Positions 36,449 through 46,631 of a stretch of 52,382 nt of DNA are shown here, in pieces. The stretch covers positions 1 through 52,382 of the forward strand of contig JAADDS010000004.1 of NCBI GenBank assembly GCA_013153845.1, in the 5' to 3' direction. Every line of letters starts with the position of its first letter. The stretch's first letter is position 1. Source of the stretch: Methanococci archaeon (GTDB lineage Archaea; AGJL01; Methanococci; Methanococcales; Methanocaldococcaceae). The notes beneath the pieces were generated by a model, which was given only the letters and a program-made list of their open reading frames with translations, was not told the DNA's origin and searched no databases. Made by a program: the position numbers and the translations under genes.

Positions 36449-39400
36449 TTATTCCCTCTCTTTAATTCCTATAACTAAAAATCCGGCAAGAGGAAGATTC
36501 TCAGGTTCGTAAATAACATAATATTGCCCAGTTTTTTCATTTTCGGGGATTTTAAACACTCCTATATATCTTTTATCATCCAATTTTTGAAGCTTTATTC
36601 TGTATTTTTTATTACTTGGAGATAAGATGTATAAACACTCCCCAAAGTTCCAATCAGAGTATAGTTCAATTGTTACAACATCTCCAAGGGAATATATAAC
36701 CTCCCTAATATAGATTTTTGGAGGTTTTGGTAATTTTCCTATTTTTTCTTTTGATTCTTTCCGTTCTCTGAGTTTTAATTTATAAAGTATTGTTGCAATG
36801 AGTGATATTATCTTCGGACGTGTAGGTTCATACAGTAGTAGAGCGATTACTGTGACGATTATAGCAGTGATTAATAGTAGTATCATATTCCTTAAATTAG
36901 AGAGAACAAAGTTTTTAAATGCAGTTATTCCGGTTATGTTGTAGAATAATTCCAATTCTTTTTTTGAAATATTGTTGTATTTTTGAGTGGATGATTCTGT
37001 TTGAATGTTTGGAGGTATTGTAAAATTACTTACACTCTCATTTTTTATTACAGGTGGAATGTGGGTTGTTATATTTGATTCATTTTTCTTAGTTATGTTA
37101 TTTAGTTGAGTTATATTTTGAAAGGACTCATTTATTAAAGATTCATTTTTTGTGTAATAAATTTTACTTTCCTTTGACGTTAAAAAATAGAATGTTTTTT
37201 GAAAATTTTTTATAGAAGAAATATTTTCAAGAAGGGATATTTTAACAGTTATATTATTCCTATTTTTACCAACATAAAACGGAACTTTTGTCTCTTTATA
37301 AGGATAAATTGTTATTATTTTTGAGTATCCATCAATAGAAGCATTGATCTTTATAGGAACTTGGTAATTGTGAGAAAGTGTTAAGTTTGCCCAAGGATCT
37401 AATGGATTATATTCCACATTAAAAATTATCGGATAAGTAACCATGATCGGTTTGTAATACAGTGGAATAATCGCTTTTCCTGTTTTTGCAAATATTACTA
37501 AATATCCCTCTAAGGAGTCATTAAACAAAACTCTAAGTTTAACTTTTTTATATGTTCCATAGATATTTACTGTTTTTACTTCACTGCAATTTATTAATTC
37601 TCCTTTTTCATTCATTGCAGCAGCCCAAATTTTTACGTTTTTTAAATTTGGAACTTCACTCTTTAAAAAAACGGTTATATTAACTGGATAACCCACAATT
37701 GGTTCATTTTTTACAAAACCCTGAGTCCAATTTCTTATTTTTATAAAAACAGTATAGTTGTTAATTTCTACATCATCACATGATACAATTGACTTTGCAT
37801 TTACTATTCTCGCAACTACACACTCCCTAACACCCATATTTGTGTCTACGTGAATATATATGGGGCCATTATACTCTTTCAAAAACAATGTTTCAATATT
37901 TACCGGAACTTCTTTCATGGTTTTTATATTAACATACTTTTCTTCAAAAAATGTATAATTTTTTATTTCTTTTGGGACAGTGATAAACACTCTTGCTTCA
38001 ACATTCCTTCCAACTACTTTTTTTACACTAAATGATAAATTTTGATAATATCCCACATATATTTCATCATTTAAATCACTACATACGTAAACTGGTGGAG
38101 TTGGAATTAAAGAAAGATCGATACTCTTATTACTTTTGATGGTGTAATATTTGGTGTATGGAGGAGTTATTGCTGCTATCGTGAAGTTCAATTTTATTCT
38201 ACCCTCATGGGAAAGGTCTTTTGCATCAATTTTTAATCCTTTAAATTTTATTAAATTGTAGCTTCTATTTAGTTCTACTTCTTGAGAATATGTGCGGTTG
38301 TATATATCTGTTATTGATATATTTGCATATATTTTTTTGTTCATGTTGTTGGTTATATTAACATAAACATCATAAAATATAGTATCATCAACAAAGTAGT
38401 AGTGTTGAGGGTAGTTCGTTATATTTAAATTGTTTATAGTAATGGGCTTTTTAAATGTTTTATTATAAAATGTCTGCATATTTCCGGTTTTACAAAGTAT
38501 AAATATTTCAAAATCCGTGTCGTAAGGGTCTATCGCAGAAGTATTAAGTTTTACTGGGATAGTGTAGCCCTCATTAAGATCTCCTGCAACAAAATACTTA
38601 TTAATTGTTTTATTATCTAAAATAATAAGATCTTTCCCTTCTTTTTTACATAAGAACACTTCCACAGTTCCATACACATCATAATCAACCGTATTATATA
38701 ATTTAACATCAAACCAGTTTGAGTGGGCATAATCATCATAGCCGTCTTCGCAAGTTATATTATATGGAAGAATAGGACAGGAAATCTTGACATTATAAAA
38801 CTTAACTTCATCGCCAGTGATTGACTTTAAGATCACAGATTCGTTTTTTATAGATGCAGTTGAAGAATAGTGATCATCACTAACCGCTTTAACCGTTATT
38901 TCATAATCTCCTGAATAGTAAAAATTAACTTTTATTGGAATAACGATTTTTGATTTTGGAGGAACGTAAATATCTGGCGTCCATGAAGTTATAACAGTGG
39001 CATTAGAGGGAACAGAAGATTTTATTATCTTATTATCTTTTATTATATAGTAGGGACCTTGTAATGAGGCAGAAAAGGAAATATTTACATAATGGGGTAT
39101 ATAATCATTATTTCGTATACATACATCTACGAAATCATAAAATGGAGGATAAGGATAAGGACATATCTCAAAACTAACTCCTTCAATCTCTATTTTTTTG
39201 GAAACATATTCTTTCGGAGCTGGAACCCTACTATTGTATGCATAAGTTATATTCAATTTTTTGTAAAAGGTGTAAGTCATATTCTTTGTTTTTATAACTA
39301 CAACTACGGTATGCAATCCTTTTTCATTAAATATCATTTTTTTTCTAATAAACATTAGTGAATACTCAGGAATTGTGTAGTTTATCATCTCCACGTGGGT

Positions 39401-39589
39401 ATCTAACGTTCCATTAATATATCCATATATAGATATGTTTGAGTTAATCTCTTTTGTTGGATTGCTTACTGTTACTATGAGATACTGTGAGGAATCACTA
39501 TATTCTATATCTTTTATTTCCAATCCATTAGTTGAAAACAATGCTAAAAGAAACAACAGTGTGCATATTATTAAATATTTAAATCTCAT
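36449..39589 (-). CDS. Large C-terminally anchored surface glycoprotein, unknown
   Basis: A 1046-residue protein with a Sec signal peptide (1-22, hydrophobic to ALFSTNG), a long extracellular part made of repeated beta-sandwich-like segments with very many Asn-X-Ser/Thr sequons, a Ser/Thr/Asn-rich stalk (about 830-880), a membrane helix (about 898-920) and a 126-residue C-terminal portion. That last part starts with a basic linker and holds another beta-rich domain with the sequence [18 protein letters not shown]. By the usual topology this domain would lie in the cytosol, which is odd for a beta-sandwich. It is divergent from the pilus-like operon and probably belongs to it. No named family is recognised. 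Confidence 0.75.
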   Translation of the reverse strand: MRFKYLIICTLLFLLALFSTNGLEIKDIEYSDSSQYLIVTVSNPTKEINSNISIYGYINGTLDTHVEMINYTIPEYSLMFIRKKMIFNEKGLHTVVVVIKTKNMTYTFYKKLNITYAYNSRVPAPKEYVSKKIEIEGVSFEICPYPYPPFYDFVDVCIRNNDYIPHYVNISFSASLQGPYYIIKDNKIIKSSVPSNATVITSWTPDIYVPPKSKIVIPIKVNFYYSGDYEITVKAVSDDHYSSTASIKNESVILKSITGDEVKFYNVKISCPILPYNITCEDGYDDYAHSNWFDVKLYNTVDYDVYGTVEVFLCKKEGKDLIILDNKTINKYFVAGDLNEGYTIPVKLNTSAIDPYDTDFEIFILCKTGNMQTFYNKTFKKPITINNLNITNYPQHYYFVDDTIFYDVYVNITNNMNKKIYANISITDIYNRTYSQEVELNRSYNLIKFKGLKIDAKDLSHEGRIKLNFTIAAITPPYTKYYTIKSNKSIDLSLIPTPPVYVCSDLNDEIYVGYYQNLSFSVKKVVGRNVEARVFITVPKEIKNYTFFEEKYVNIKTMKEVPVNIETLFLKEYNGPIYIHVDTNMGVRECVVARIVNAKSIVSCDDVEINNYTVFIKIRNWTQGFVKNEPIVGYPVNITVFLKSEVPNLKNVKIWAAAMNEKGELINCSEVKTVNIYGTYKKVKLRVLFNDSLEGYLVIFAKTGKAIIPLYYKPIMVTYPIIFNVEYNPLDPWANLTLSHNYQVPIKINASIDGYSKIITIYPYKETKVPFYVGKNRNNITVKISLLENISSIKNFQKTFYFLTSKESKIYYTKNESLINESFQNITQLNNITKKNESNITTHIPPVIKNESVSNFTIPPNIQTESSTQKYNNISKKELELFYNITGITAFKNFVLSNLRNMILLLITAIIVTVIALLLYEPTRPKIISLIATILYKLKLRERKESKEKIGKLPKPPKIYIREVIYSLGDVVTIELYSDWNFGECLYILSPSNKKYRIKLQKLDDKRYIGVFKIPENEKTGQYYVIYEPENLPLAGFLVIGIKERE

Positions 39590-39632
39590 AATTATTGCCC
39601 CTAATTTTATATAGTGTAATACAATTAATAGG

Positions 39633-39648
39633 GTATATATGCTTTAAT
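39633..39648 (-). promoter_or_regulatory. Probable promoter of the 1046-residue surface protein
   Basis: On the minus strand ATTAAAGCATATATACCC gives BRE plus TATA about 45-55 bases before the start codon. A loose inverted repeat (CCCTAATT ... AATTAATAGGG, 39598-39633) sits between it and the gene. Confidence 0.45.
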
Positions 39649-39735
39649 ATCCTACATATTTTCAAAACATCATACTATAATAATCAAATACTCAAAATTT
39701 TTATGGAAATATTTTTAATTGTTAAGATAATCTTA

Positions 39736-39748
39736 AATATTATAAAAT
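39736..39748 (+). promoter_or_regulatory. Probable promoter of the pilus-like operon
   Basis: AATATTATAAAAT is a TATA-like element about 55-65 bases upstream of the first pilin-like gene. The next TATA, pointing the other way, serves the divergent surface-protein gene, so the 210-base gap could coordinate both. Confidence 0.4.
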
Positions 39749-39801
39749 TTACTTTATCACAAATATACACAAACACTTACATAAACTTAGTGGTGCTTAT
39801 T

Positions 39802-40524
39802 ATGAACAAGTCAGGAATGTCATTAATAATTACAATGTTATTACTTATAGGAACGGCAATAGTCATCGGAGCGGCATACTATGCTTGGAGTAATGATGTA
39901 TTTAAAGGAACTACTGAAAAGATAACTCCAACAATAGATGCATCGATTGGGAGTTTTATAAAACCAGTTGAGATCTCTGCCATTCAAACATATTATTTCA
40001 CAAATCTCGATCTAAACTCTGACTCTGAAATCGAAAACAACCCTGAAGAGAGATTTATTCAAGCAATAAAACTGGAATTTATTAATAATATCGATGATGG
40101 TATGTATATAAATACAAGAGTATACTGTTTAACCCCAAACATCTCTTGGGCTTCTGTAAATATCGACGAAAATAATCATAACCAACTTCTGGATAGAGAT
40201 GGAGAACCCTTCAATTATAGTGGACAGTACATCTTTTTCAATGGGACAACTTATTCTTCATCAATGAAATTCTACGATGAAGAAGGAAGGTTATACTATG
40301 CATCATCATCTAACGGAACTGCCATAAACACCTCAAATTTGCTGGATTTGATCGACCTAAACTGCCCGTCTAAAAGTTTTTTCTTAAATGGAAACTCAAA
40401 GGAAGATATAACCTACTACATCCTCATAAACCATACTAAGGTTCCAAACACCATAATTTTTGAGATCGTAGCTTCAACAAAATACGGAGAAGTCGATAAA
40501 AAAATAACATTTGAGATCAGTTAA
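39802..40524 (+). CDS. Type IV pilin-like surface protein
   Basis: A 240-residue protein beginning MNKSGMSLIITMLLLIG followed by TAIVIGAAYYAW: a short charged head, then one hydrophobic helix, the class III signal layout cut by archaeal prepilin peptidases, probably after KSG. The remainder is a polar, beta-rich domain with Asn-X-Ser/Thr sequons (NIS, NYS, NGT, NTS, NHT). I choose the ATG at 39802 after GGTG; the longer frame reads back through the promoter. It is the first gene of a tight operon of ten, so it may be the major or tip pilin. The subunit's role is inference. Confidence 0.7.
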   Translation: MNKSGMSLIITMLLLIGTAIVIGAAYYAWSNDVFKGTTEKITPTIDASIGSFIKPVEISAIQTYYFTNLDLNSDSEIENNPEERFIQAIKLEFINNIDDGMYINTRVYCLTPNISWASVNIDENNHNQLLDRDGEPFNYSGQYIFFNGTTYSSSMKFYDEEGRLYYASSSNGTAINTSNLLDLIDLNCPSKSFFLNGNSKEDITYYILINHTKVPNTIIFEIVASTKYGEVDKKITFEIS

Positions 40525-40542
40525 AAATAAAAGGTGATCTTG

Positions 40543-41469
40543 ATGAAAACTAAACATTTGTTAATTATTGGCATTATATCTTTGTTAGTTGTGTCAAATA
40601 TAATGGCCTTTGAAAATTCATCTTCTAAGAATTCAACTCCTAATAGCAGTTATAATTTAACTCTTAACTCCCCCCACAAAAACGAAGCTCTAATCCCCTA
40701 TAATGAGTATCTTTATATCCTCGTAAAAAATGATACTGCATATGTTAAAGACATCATAAACGGAACAGGAAATCCTTACTGTGTTAAATCTGCAGGAATT
40801 ATCTTATATGAAAAAATATATGGGTATAATTATTCAAAATTGCTGTATAAAAACACTTCACACTCAATTTTGTTTTATTATAATTTTAGCATTTCTAAAA
40901 TAAATAACACCCTAAATATAACGATACCAGTGATAGAAGATTACGTTGGAACACTTGGAGGATCAATTAGATTGAGAAGCCCTCCAGAAAATATAAAAGT
41001 ATTAATTCTTGCAGAAAATAAATTAGCTGAAACGAATGGGAAATATACCTTAGAATATAACAAAACAAGTAAAAATCTTGTAAGTTTAATTTATTTGACA
41101 AATATTTCTAACATTTGTGAAATTCATCATACTAAGTTCTTCAATACCTCAAACTTCTTCGGATATGCAATAATAAATATTACATCGATTAAAGATAATG
41201 GATCCTCTTATCTTATAAAAAATTATAAAGGAAATTTCACATTTAATAAAAAATACGATATATTTATCTCAAACTCTACCGCCTATCTTGTAGAACCTCA
41301 TTTATATGTTAAATTTTTTAAATCAACGATTGATAATGTTATTGTTTTAGATAATCAATCTAACCCAAAAAATCAATTTCCATACTCATATTTGGTGGTA
41401 TTTTTTGGAATAATTGCTGGGTTTGGAATTATTGGATTGGCAATATATCTTAGTAAAAAGGGGAGATAA
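40543..41469 (+). CDS. Secreted protein with C-terminal membrane anchor
   Basis: A 308-residue protein with a Sec-type signal peptide (1-22, ending ISLLVVSNIMA), a sequon-rich extracellular domain and a C-terminal membrane helix (about 282-303) ending SKKGR. It has the same architecture as a small version of the divergent 1046-residue protein. The ATG at 40543 follows GGTGATC, with a GTG alternative nine bases earlier. The gap to the pilin gene is 18 bases and the next gene starts on the following base. Probably an external scaffold or anchor of the pilus; no family is recognised. Confidence 0.65.
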   Translation: MKTKHLLIIGIISLLVVSNIMAFENSSSKNSTPNSSYNLTLNSPHKNEALIPYNEYLYILVKNDTAYVKDIINGTGNPYCVKSAGIILYEKIYGYNYSKLLYKNTSHSILFYYNFSISKINNTLNITIPVIEDYVGTLGGSIRLRSPPENIKVLILAENKLAETNGKYTLEYNKTSKNLVSLIYLTNISNICEIHHTKFFNTSNFFGYAIINITSIKDNGSSYLIKNYKGNFTFNKKYDIFISNSTAYLVEPHLYVKFFKSTIDNVIVLDNQSNPKNQFPYSYLVVFFGIIAGFGIIGLAIYLSKKGR

Positions 41470-41967
41470 ATGAACACATACATCTCTACAATTTTAGTAA
41501 TAATGTCTCTTTTTGTATTTTCTATTACGGCATATGAGTGGGGATCTAATTTAATAGATTTTGCCTTAGGACAAGTTTCTAAAACACAAAAAACATTGCA
41601 ATCTAATGAAATAAAAGAAATAATAAAAGATATAATCAGTAGTGGCGTTGGATCAAAAAGAGACATTGATATAGATAACGTTAATCTCATAGATTGCTAT
41701 GTAATAATATCTAATACAACAAATCAAACGTCATTTAATATTTCCACAATTGATGGGCTAAATTATGATCTATACTTAGAAAGAAATACGTTATATATTT
41801 TCCTCTATAATATTACATCTCTTTCGAATAAGATTTCGTATATTGAGTATCTTGGAGAAGATTCCTATACCTTCGGAGGCAATATTTCAATCAACTATTC
41901 TGGCTCAGTGAGATACTTTTATCCCAATAACTCAAAGATCTATATATATAATTTAGTAATGGGATAG
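41470..41967 (+). CDS. Minor pilin-like / N-terminally anchored protein
   Basis: A 165-residue protein with one N-terminal hydrophobic helix (about 5-25, ISTILVIMSLFVFSITAY) and a polar extracellular domain with sequons such as NTT, NQT, NIS and NYS. No basic head precedes the helix, so processing as a pilin is uncertain. The ATG directly follows the previous stop, with GGGGAGAT as ribosome site inside that gene. Confidence 0.6.
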   Translation: MNTYISTILVIMSLFVFSITAYEWGSNLIDFALGQVSKTQKTLQSNEIKEIIKDIISSGVGSKRDIDIDNVNLIDCYVIISNTTNQTSFNISTIDGLNYDLYLERNTLYIFLYNITSLSNKISYIEYLGEDSYTFGGNISINYSGSVRYFYPNNSKIYIYNLVMG

Positions 41968-41968
41968 T

Positions 41969-42349
41969 ATGCACATCATACTTAAATCAACACTACTTAT
42001 CGCTTCCTCAATACTGCTGATAATTTTTGTAGCAAATATCTATTCAGACCTAATCGACATCAGTAAATATAAGTATATAGATAAAATAGATAAAAGAATA
42101 ACCTCAGAAATCCTCAATACCTTGATTTTATCAAATGAAGGAAATATTACCTTATTTATAAAAATACCATTAAACTGCAAAGTATTATTTGAAAATAGTT
42201 CGTTTATCATATACTATCAAAATAAAACCTACATTCATAGGTTTAATCATAACATTATTTTCAAAAAAAGAATCTGCTCATCAGAGATCTCCAAAATTTC
42301 AGCCAAAAAGATAAAGATAAATAACACCTACTTAGTGGATGTAGAGTGA
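41969..42349 (+). CDS. Minor pilin-like / N-terminally anchored protein
   Basis: A 126-residue protein with a short start MHIILKS, one hydrophobic helix (about 7-27) and a small polar domain with sequons (NIT, NSS, NKT). It begins one base after the previous gene and its TGA overlaps a GTG of the ATPase frame. It resembles a pseudopilin in size and layout; there is no sequence family I can name. Confidence 0.6.
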   Translation: MHIILKSTLLIASSILLIIFVANIYSDLIDISKYKYIDKIDKRITSEILNTLILSNEGNITLFIKIPLNCKVLFENSSFIIYYQNKTYIHRFNHNIIFKKRICSSEISKISAKKIKINNTYLVDVE

Positions 42350-42354
42350 TAAAT

Positions 42355-43974
42355 ATGAAAAAAAACTTAAAAAATCTAAATATAAAGGAAATAAAGGATT
42401 TGATTAACAATATAAACAGCAAGATAAACCTAAAAAATAAAAATATTGGGATAAAAGATATTCTATCAAAAAAACCCGTAAAAAAACCAGATTATGGAGA
42501 AGATTATATAGACATATTAAAAGAGGTCTATGAAGAGATAAAGAACTTAGAAATATATGAAAAAAAAGCAATTGGAATGGCAGATATTGTAATTGGATAT
42601 GATAAAGTTGAGAAAATAAAAAAATACATTGTTGTAGAACCAATATTGACAAAAGAAGAGATCGAACTATTTCTAAAATTAAGAAAAGTTGTGCAGGTAT
42701 TATTAGATGTTCCCGTTGAGGAGATAGATAAAGAAAAATTAGAAGATTACTTAAAAGAAAAAATTAAAGAGATCTTTGATGATTTAAAGCTTTCAATTGA
42801 CGAAATAACAAAACACAAATTAATTTACTTTTTAGTTAAATACCTACTTGGTTATGGAAAAATCGATGCCCTAATGAAAGATGAAAGTTTAGAAGATATT
42901 AGCTGCACTGGTGTAAGAAAACCGGTTTATGTATTTCACAGAAAATATGAACATTTAAAAACCAACATAAAATTTGAAACTGATGAGGAATTGGACTCTT
43001 TTTGTATATCTTTGGCTCAAAGATGTGGAAAATCCTTAACACTGGCTAATCCAATAGTGGACGGATCACTTCCAGATGGTAGTAGGTTAAACGTAACCCT
43101 TGGAAAAGACATTTCAAGATTTGGATCAACATTCACAATAAGGAAATTTACACACACGCCTATTTTGCCAACCGACCTGATAAGATACGGAAGTATCTCT
43201 CCAGAGATGCTCGCATACCTTTGGTTGCTTATAGAATATAAGAACTCTGTAATGGTTGCCGGAGAAGTTGCCACTGGAAAAACAACCCTTCTAAATGCAT
43301 TCTCTCTTTTTATTCCTCCTCAAATGAAGATCGTGTCTATTGAAGATACTCCAGAGATCAGATTATATCACGAAAACTGGATCGCTGGAACAACGAGGAG
43401 CGGTTTTGGAGGAGAGGAATACGAGATAACTATGATGGATCTGTTAAAAGCAGCTTTAAGACAGAGACCTGATTATTTAATCGTTGGAGAGGTCAGAGGA
43501 GAGGAAGCGAAGATACTATTTCAAGCAATAACAACAGGACACCTTGCCTTATCAACAATACATGCAAAATCACCAGAGGCCGTTATAAGAAGATTGAACG
43601 CTGAGCCAATGAACATTCCAAAAATTATGCTTGAACAACTAAATGCAATATGTATGCAAGTCAGATTAATCTATAAAGAAAGATTTGTCAGAAGAACTAA
43701 ATCCATAACAGAGATCGTTGAATATGACCCAAATATTGATGATATTATATTACATAATGTTTTCTGGTGGGATCCTGAAACAGATACATTCAAATTTTCA
43801 GGAAAGAGTTATCTCTTAAAAAGAATTGCAGAGTTTATTGGAAGTTCGGAGCAGGAGATAATAAATGAACTCTATAAAAGAGCTGAATTTTTAAAAGATC
43901 TAAGTGAAAAAAAGCCAGATTTTGAAGAATTTGTTAAAAGAATATGTGAGTATAAAGAGCAAAAAGGTGATTAA
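42355..43974 (+). CDS. Type IV pilus / type II secretion-like ATPase (ArlI/TadA family)
   Basis: Cytosolic hexameric ATPase that powers pilus assembly. Of 539 residues, the first 200 form an N-terminal domain beginning with a Lys/Asn-rich stretch. The core has LLGYGKIDALMKDESLEDISCTG, the Walker A GEVATGKTT (about 303-311), the Asp box SIEDTPEIRLYHENW, Walker B YLIVGEVRGEEA and the His box TTGHLALSTIHAKS. This order is that of the archaeal FlaI/ArlI and TadA branch. The ATG at 42355 is preferred; a GTG at 42346 overlaps the previous stop. The membrane partner follows after two bases. Confidence 0.95.
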   Translation: MKKNLKNLNIKEIKDLINNINSKINLKNKNIGIKDILSKKPVKKPDYGEDYIDILKEVYEEIKNLEIYEKKAIGMADIVIGYDKVEKIKKYIVVEPILTKEEIELFLKLRKVVQVLLDVPVEEIDKEKLEDYLKEKIKEIFDDLKLSIDEITKHKLIYFLVKYLLGYGKIDALMKDESLEDISCTGVRKPVYVFHRKYEHLKTNIKFETDEELDSFCISLAQRCGKSLTLANPIVDGSLPDGSRLNVTLGKDISRFGSTFTIRKFTHTPILPTDLIRYGSISPEMLAYLWLLIEYKNSVMVAGEVATGKTTLLNAFSLFIPPQMKIVSIEDTPEIRLYHENWIAGTTRSGFGGEEYEITMMDLLKAALRQRPDYLIVGEVRGEEAKILFQAITTGHLALSTIHAKSPEAVIRRLNAEPMNIPKIMLEQLNAICMQVRLIYKERFVRRTKSITEIVEYDPNIDDIILHNVFWWDPETDTFKFSGKSYLLKRIAEFIGSSEQEIINELYKRAEFLKDLSEKKPDFEEFVKRICEYKEQKGD

Positions 43975-43976
43975 AA

Positions 43977-45710
43977 TTGAATTTTTTTGCCAATTTAAAG
44001 TTAAAGTATTATAAATTGGCTATGAAACTCTTTAAAATAGAGGATGAGAAATTTGATGAAATCCTATTAAAAGCAGGAGTAAAGGCAGTTTCCTCCACGT
44101 ACTTACCAGTTGTATTTTTAACTGCCATAATAGTGGGATTTATATTATTTATTATATTTTTAATAATATTTAATATACTTTACGCGATCTTTGCCTTAAT
44201 CGGGGGAGTTTTTATTGTTATTCTCGTAGGAGTTTTATATCCTTATGTCTTAGCTGAAGAAAAAGCAAAAAGTATCGATGAAAACTTACCCTATGCATTT
44301 GCCTTTATCTCTGCACTCTCATCAGCAAACATTCCTGTGGTGGAGATCTTCACATCCCTGTCAAAGGAAGATATTTATGGAGGGATGAGTGAAGAGGCAA
44401 AAGAAATCGTTAAAGACACAAAAGTGTTTAATTATGACATTATAACAACATTTTTAAGAAGAGCAAGAATAACTCCAAGTAAAAAGTTATCTTCTGTTTA
44501 TTATAACATTGTTGCCTCGTTAATCGTTGGAGCAGAGATGAAAAATATCTTTCATGAGATATATGACAGGTTGATGGAAGATAGGAAGTTGGAGTTGTTG
44601 GAGGCAATTGAAAAAGTTGAGATACTCTCTGAATTTTATGTAATTGCTTGTGGTATGATCCCTCTCTTCGTTGTAATGACTGTTCCGGTGGCTGCATCGA
44701 TCAGTGCAATCCTACAAAGTGCATCCATGTTTGGAAATCCAAATCTCCTCCCTTTAACTTTTTATCTATGGGTTCCAATAGCATCAATAATATTTATGGG
44801 ATTGGTATATGGAATCCTACCAAAGGATTTTAAACTAAATGTCTCCCTATTAGATATTTTGAAAGAATTTGATGAGCCAGAAATAGAAGGCATAAAAATG
44901 AAATTTAAATGGAAGCCAGTTCATTTTATTACATTGTTTCTTTGGATGCTCTCTATTGTATTTTTTATATTGTTCTTCCTTAGAAAGTCCCTATTTATGT
45001 TTCATGGAACTGATTTTCTAATGTTTGGAATTTTATTCTTGATCTTGCCTTTTATTTTAACAAGCTATTGGCATTTTATTATTGAGAATCAGAAAGAAAA
45101 ATATTATCCAATCTTTTTAAACGATTTAACCATGGCTGTAAGAAGTGGGATGGATATAATTAGAGCAATGCAGGTCTGTGCAAAAACTAACTATGGCCCT
45201 TTAACAAAGATCGTTAAAAAGATGGCTATTCAGATGTCGTGGGGAAGGCCAGTAAATGAGGTATTTGAAGACCTGGAGAGAACTGAGAAATCTCTAATCG
45301 CAAAAAGAATTGCTTCAATACTAAAAGAATGTGCCGTCTCTGGTGGAGATATAAAAGATATATTAACATCAGTAACTGTTCATGCATATAAGTTAAGTGA
45401 AATGAAGAGGGAGATAAGTGCACGGCAATTTATATATGTGGTTGTTATCTACCTCTCCTTTTTTCTCTATCTTGGAACCTCATATATAATGATTCACTCT
45501 CTCCTTCCTACACTTTTAAAGAACGTTCATGGGGGTTTAGGCATTGAGTTTTACAAGAGTTATTTATTCCAAGGAGTGCTTATCTATGCACTTTTCTCCG
45601 GAGCTTCTTTGGGAATACTCACTGAAAGGTCAGTAATTGCAGGAATAAAACATATACTACTGATGTTAATTGTTGGATATATGCTCTTTAAACTCTACAT
45701 CGGGGGATAA
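43977..45710 (+). CDS. Type IV pilus platform membrane protein (TadC/ArlJ family)
   Basis: A 577-residue polytopic membrane protein with two T2SF (GspF/TadC) domains. One is around 100-250, with LPYAFAFISALSSANIPVVEIFTSLS, and one around 370-520, with FLNDLTMAVRSGMDIIRAMQVCA and a run matching FEDLERTEKSLIAKRIASIL. Membrane helices are clear at 39-90, 215-270, 305-370 and 480-575. It forms the platform on which the ATPase acts. TTG is the start, after GGTGATTAAAA. It is paired with the ATPase (two-base gap), as in all archaeal type IV filament loci. Confidence 0.93.
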   Translation: MNFFANLKLKYYKLAMKLFKIEDEKFDEILLKAGVKAVSSTYLPVVFLTAIIVGFILFIIFLIIFNILYAIFALIGGVFIVILVGVLYPYVLAEEKAKSIDENLPYAFAFISALSSANIPVVEIFTSLSKEDIYGGMSEEAKEIVKDTKVFNYDIITTFLRRARITPSKKLSSVYYNIVASLIVGAEMKNIFHEIYDRLMEDRKLELLEAIEKVEILSEFYVIACGMIPLFVVMTVPVAASISAILQSASMFGNPNLLPLTFYLWVPIASIIFMGLVYGILPKDFKLNVSLLDILKEFDEPEIEGIKMKFKWKPVHFITLFLWMLSIVFFILFFLRKSLFMFHGTDFLMFGILFLILPFILTSYWHFIIENQKEKYYPIFLNDLTMAVRSGMDIIRAMQVCAKTNYGPLTKIVKKMAIQMSWGRPVNEVFEDLERTEKSLIAKRIASILKECAVSGGDIKDILTSVTVHAYKLSEMKREISARQFIYVVVIYLSFFLYLGTSYIMIHSLLPTLLKNVHGGLGIEFYKSYLFQGVLIYALFSGASLGILTERSVIAGIKHILLMLIVGYMLFKLYIGG

Positions 45711-45711
45711 A

Positions 45712-46266
45712 ATGGAACTGGATTACTTACTTGCCACTGCCATGTTTTTGATAGTATCTGCCTATGTTATAACTGAGGCCGTTAATTTACACAGTGTTTA
45801 TGATGTTGAAGATACAAGAAAAGAGTTTTTAATGTATTATGACGATCTAAAATATAATTTCTCAATTTCAAAGGGAGATCTAATCTTCAATTTTAAAGTT
45901 AATAAAATAAATTATGTAATGGAAGGTTTTATAGTTAAAAACTCATCTGAAAGCAGGAATTTAATAAAAACGCTTGAAAATTTGAATGGTTCATATATTA
46001 TTGCATATTCTCCAACAAAAGACGAGTTTATAATTACAAAAAATCAAGAACTTTTAAAAATAATTGGGCATTACAACATATCTGCAAAATATAAAGAGGA
46101 AGAATTTAATAACATAGAGATATTCTATCCAAAAAACTATACAATACATTATAAGACATTCCCTCATATTTTTTGTAATAAGATCTTTGAAATTCCATTT
46201 TGTGTGGTTGATAAAAATAAAAACATCTCTATTAAATACTATGGAGTATTAGATGTGGGACGATGA
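45712..46266 (+). CDS. N-terminally anchored pilus-operon protein
   Basis: A 184-residue protein with an N-terminal hydrophobic helix (about 4-24, DYLLATAMFLIVSAYVITEA) and a polar domain that holds two Cys near the end (FCNKIF, FCVVDK), possibly disulfide-linked outside. The ATG at 45712 follows GGGGATAA at the end of the platform gene, and its own TGA overlaps the next ATG (ATGA). No family is recognised; a minor pilin-like or alignment role is inferred from context. Confidence 0.65.
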   Translation: MELDYLLATAMFLIVSAYVITEAVNLHSVYDVEDTRKEFLMYYDDLKYNFSISKGDLIFNFKVNKINYVMEGFIVKNSSESRNLIKTLENLNGSYIIAYSPTKDEFIITKNQELLKIIGHYNISAKYKEEEFNNIEIFYPKNYTIHYKTFPHIFCNKIFEIPFCVVDKNKNISIKYYGVLDVGR

Positions 46267-46631
46267 TTCCTAAAAATAGATCTGGCTTTGTTAGAATTTT
46301 AGAAGCAACTGTTGCCTGTATTATGATTATCTTGGTTTTTTCTTATTTGATAATGTCTCAAAATTTTAATTACAACTCTTCCTTGGAGTTTATTGGATAT
46401 AATGCATTATATTCAGCACATATTGAGGAGAGTGATTTTGAAAACATCTCTTCCCTTTATAAGAAGATCGAATTACCGAGTAATGTTGGTTATGGTTTTG
46501 AGATCTATAAAAATGGAGAGTTGATATATTCCAATTCAGAAGAGGGCGTTGTTGTTGAACGAAATTTTGTATTTGAAAACAACTCTTCAGTAAATTTCTA
46601 TAAATTAAGGTTGATACTATGGTGGAGATGA
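46263..46631 (+). CDS. Small type IV pilin-like protein
   Basis: A 122-residue protein starting MIPKNRSGFVRILEATVACI: a basic head, a small residue pair SG, then a helix with Glu near position +6 of the presumed mature protein. This is the classic class III prepilin pattern. The rest is a short extracellular domain with NSS and NIS sequons. The ATGA overlap with the previous gene and the overlap of its end with the next ATG show strong coupling. Likely a minor pilin. Confidence 0.7.
   Translation: MIPKNRSGFVRILEATVACIMIILVFSYLIMSQNFNYNSSLEFIGYNALYSAHIEESDFENISSLYKKIELPSNVGYGFEIYKNGELIYSNSEEGVVVERNFVFENNSSVNFYKLRLILWWR

Noticed and set aside
37850-38035. A 61-residue frame inside the large surface-protein gene
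   Set aside because: Antisense shadow with no ribosome site.
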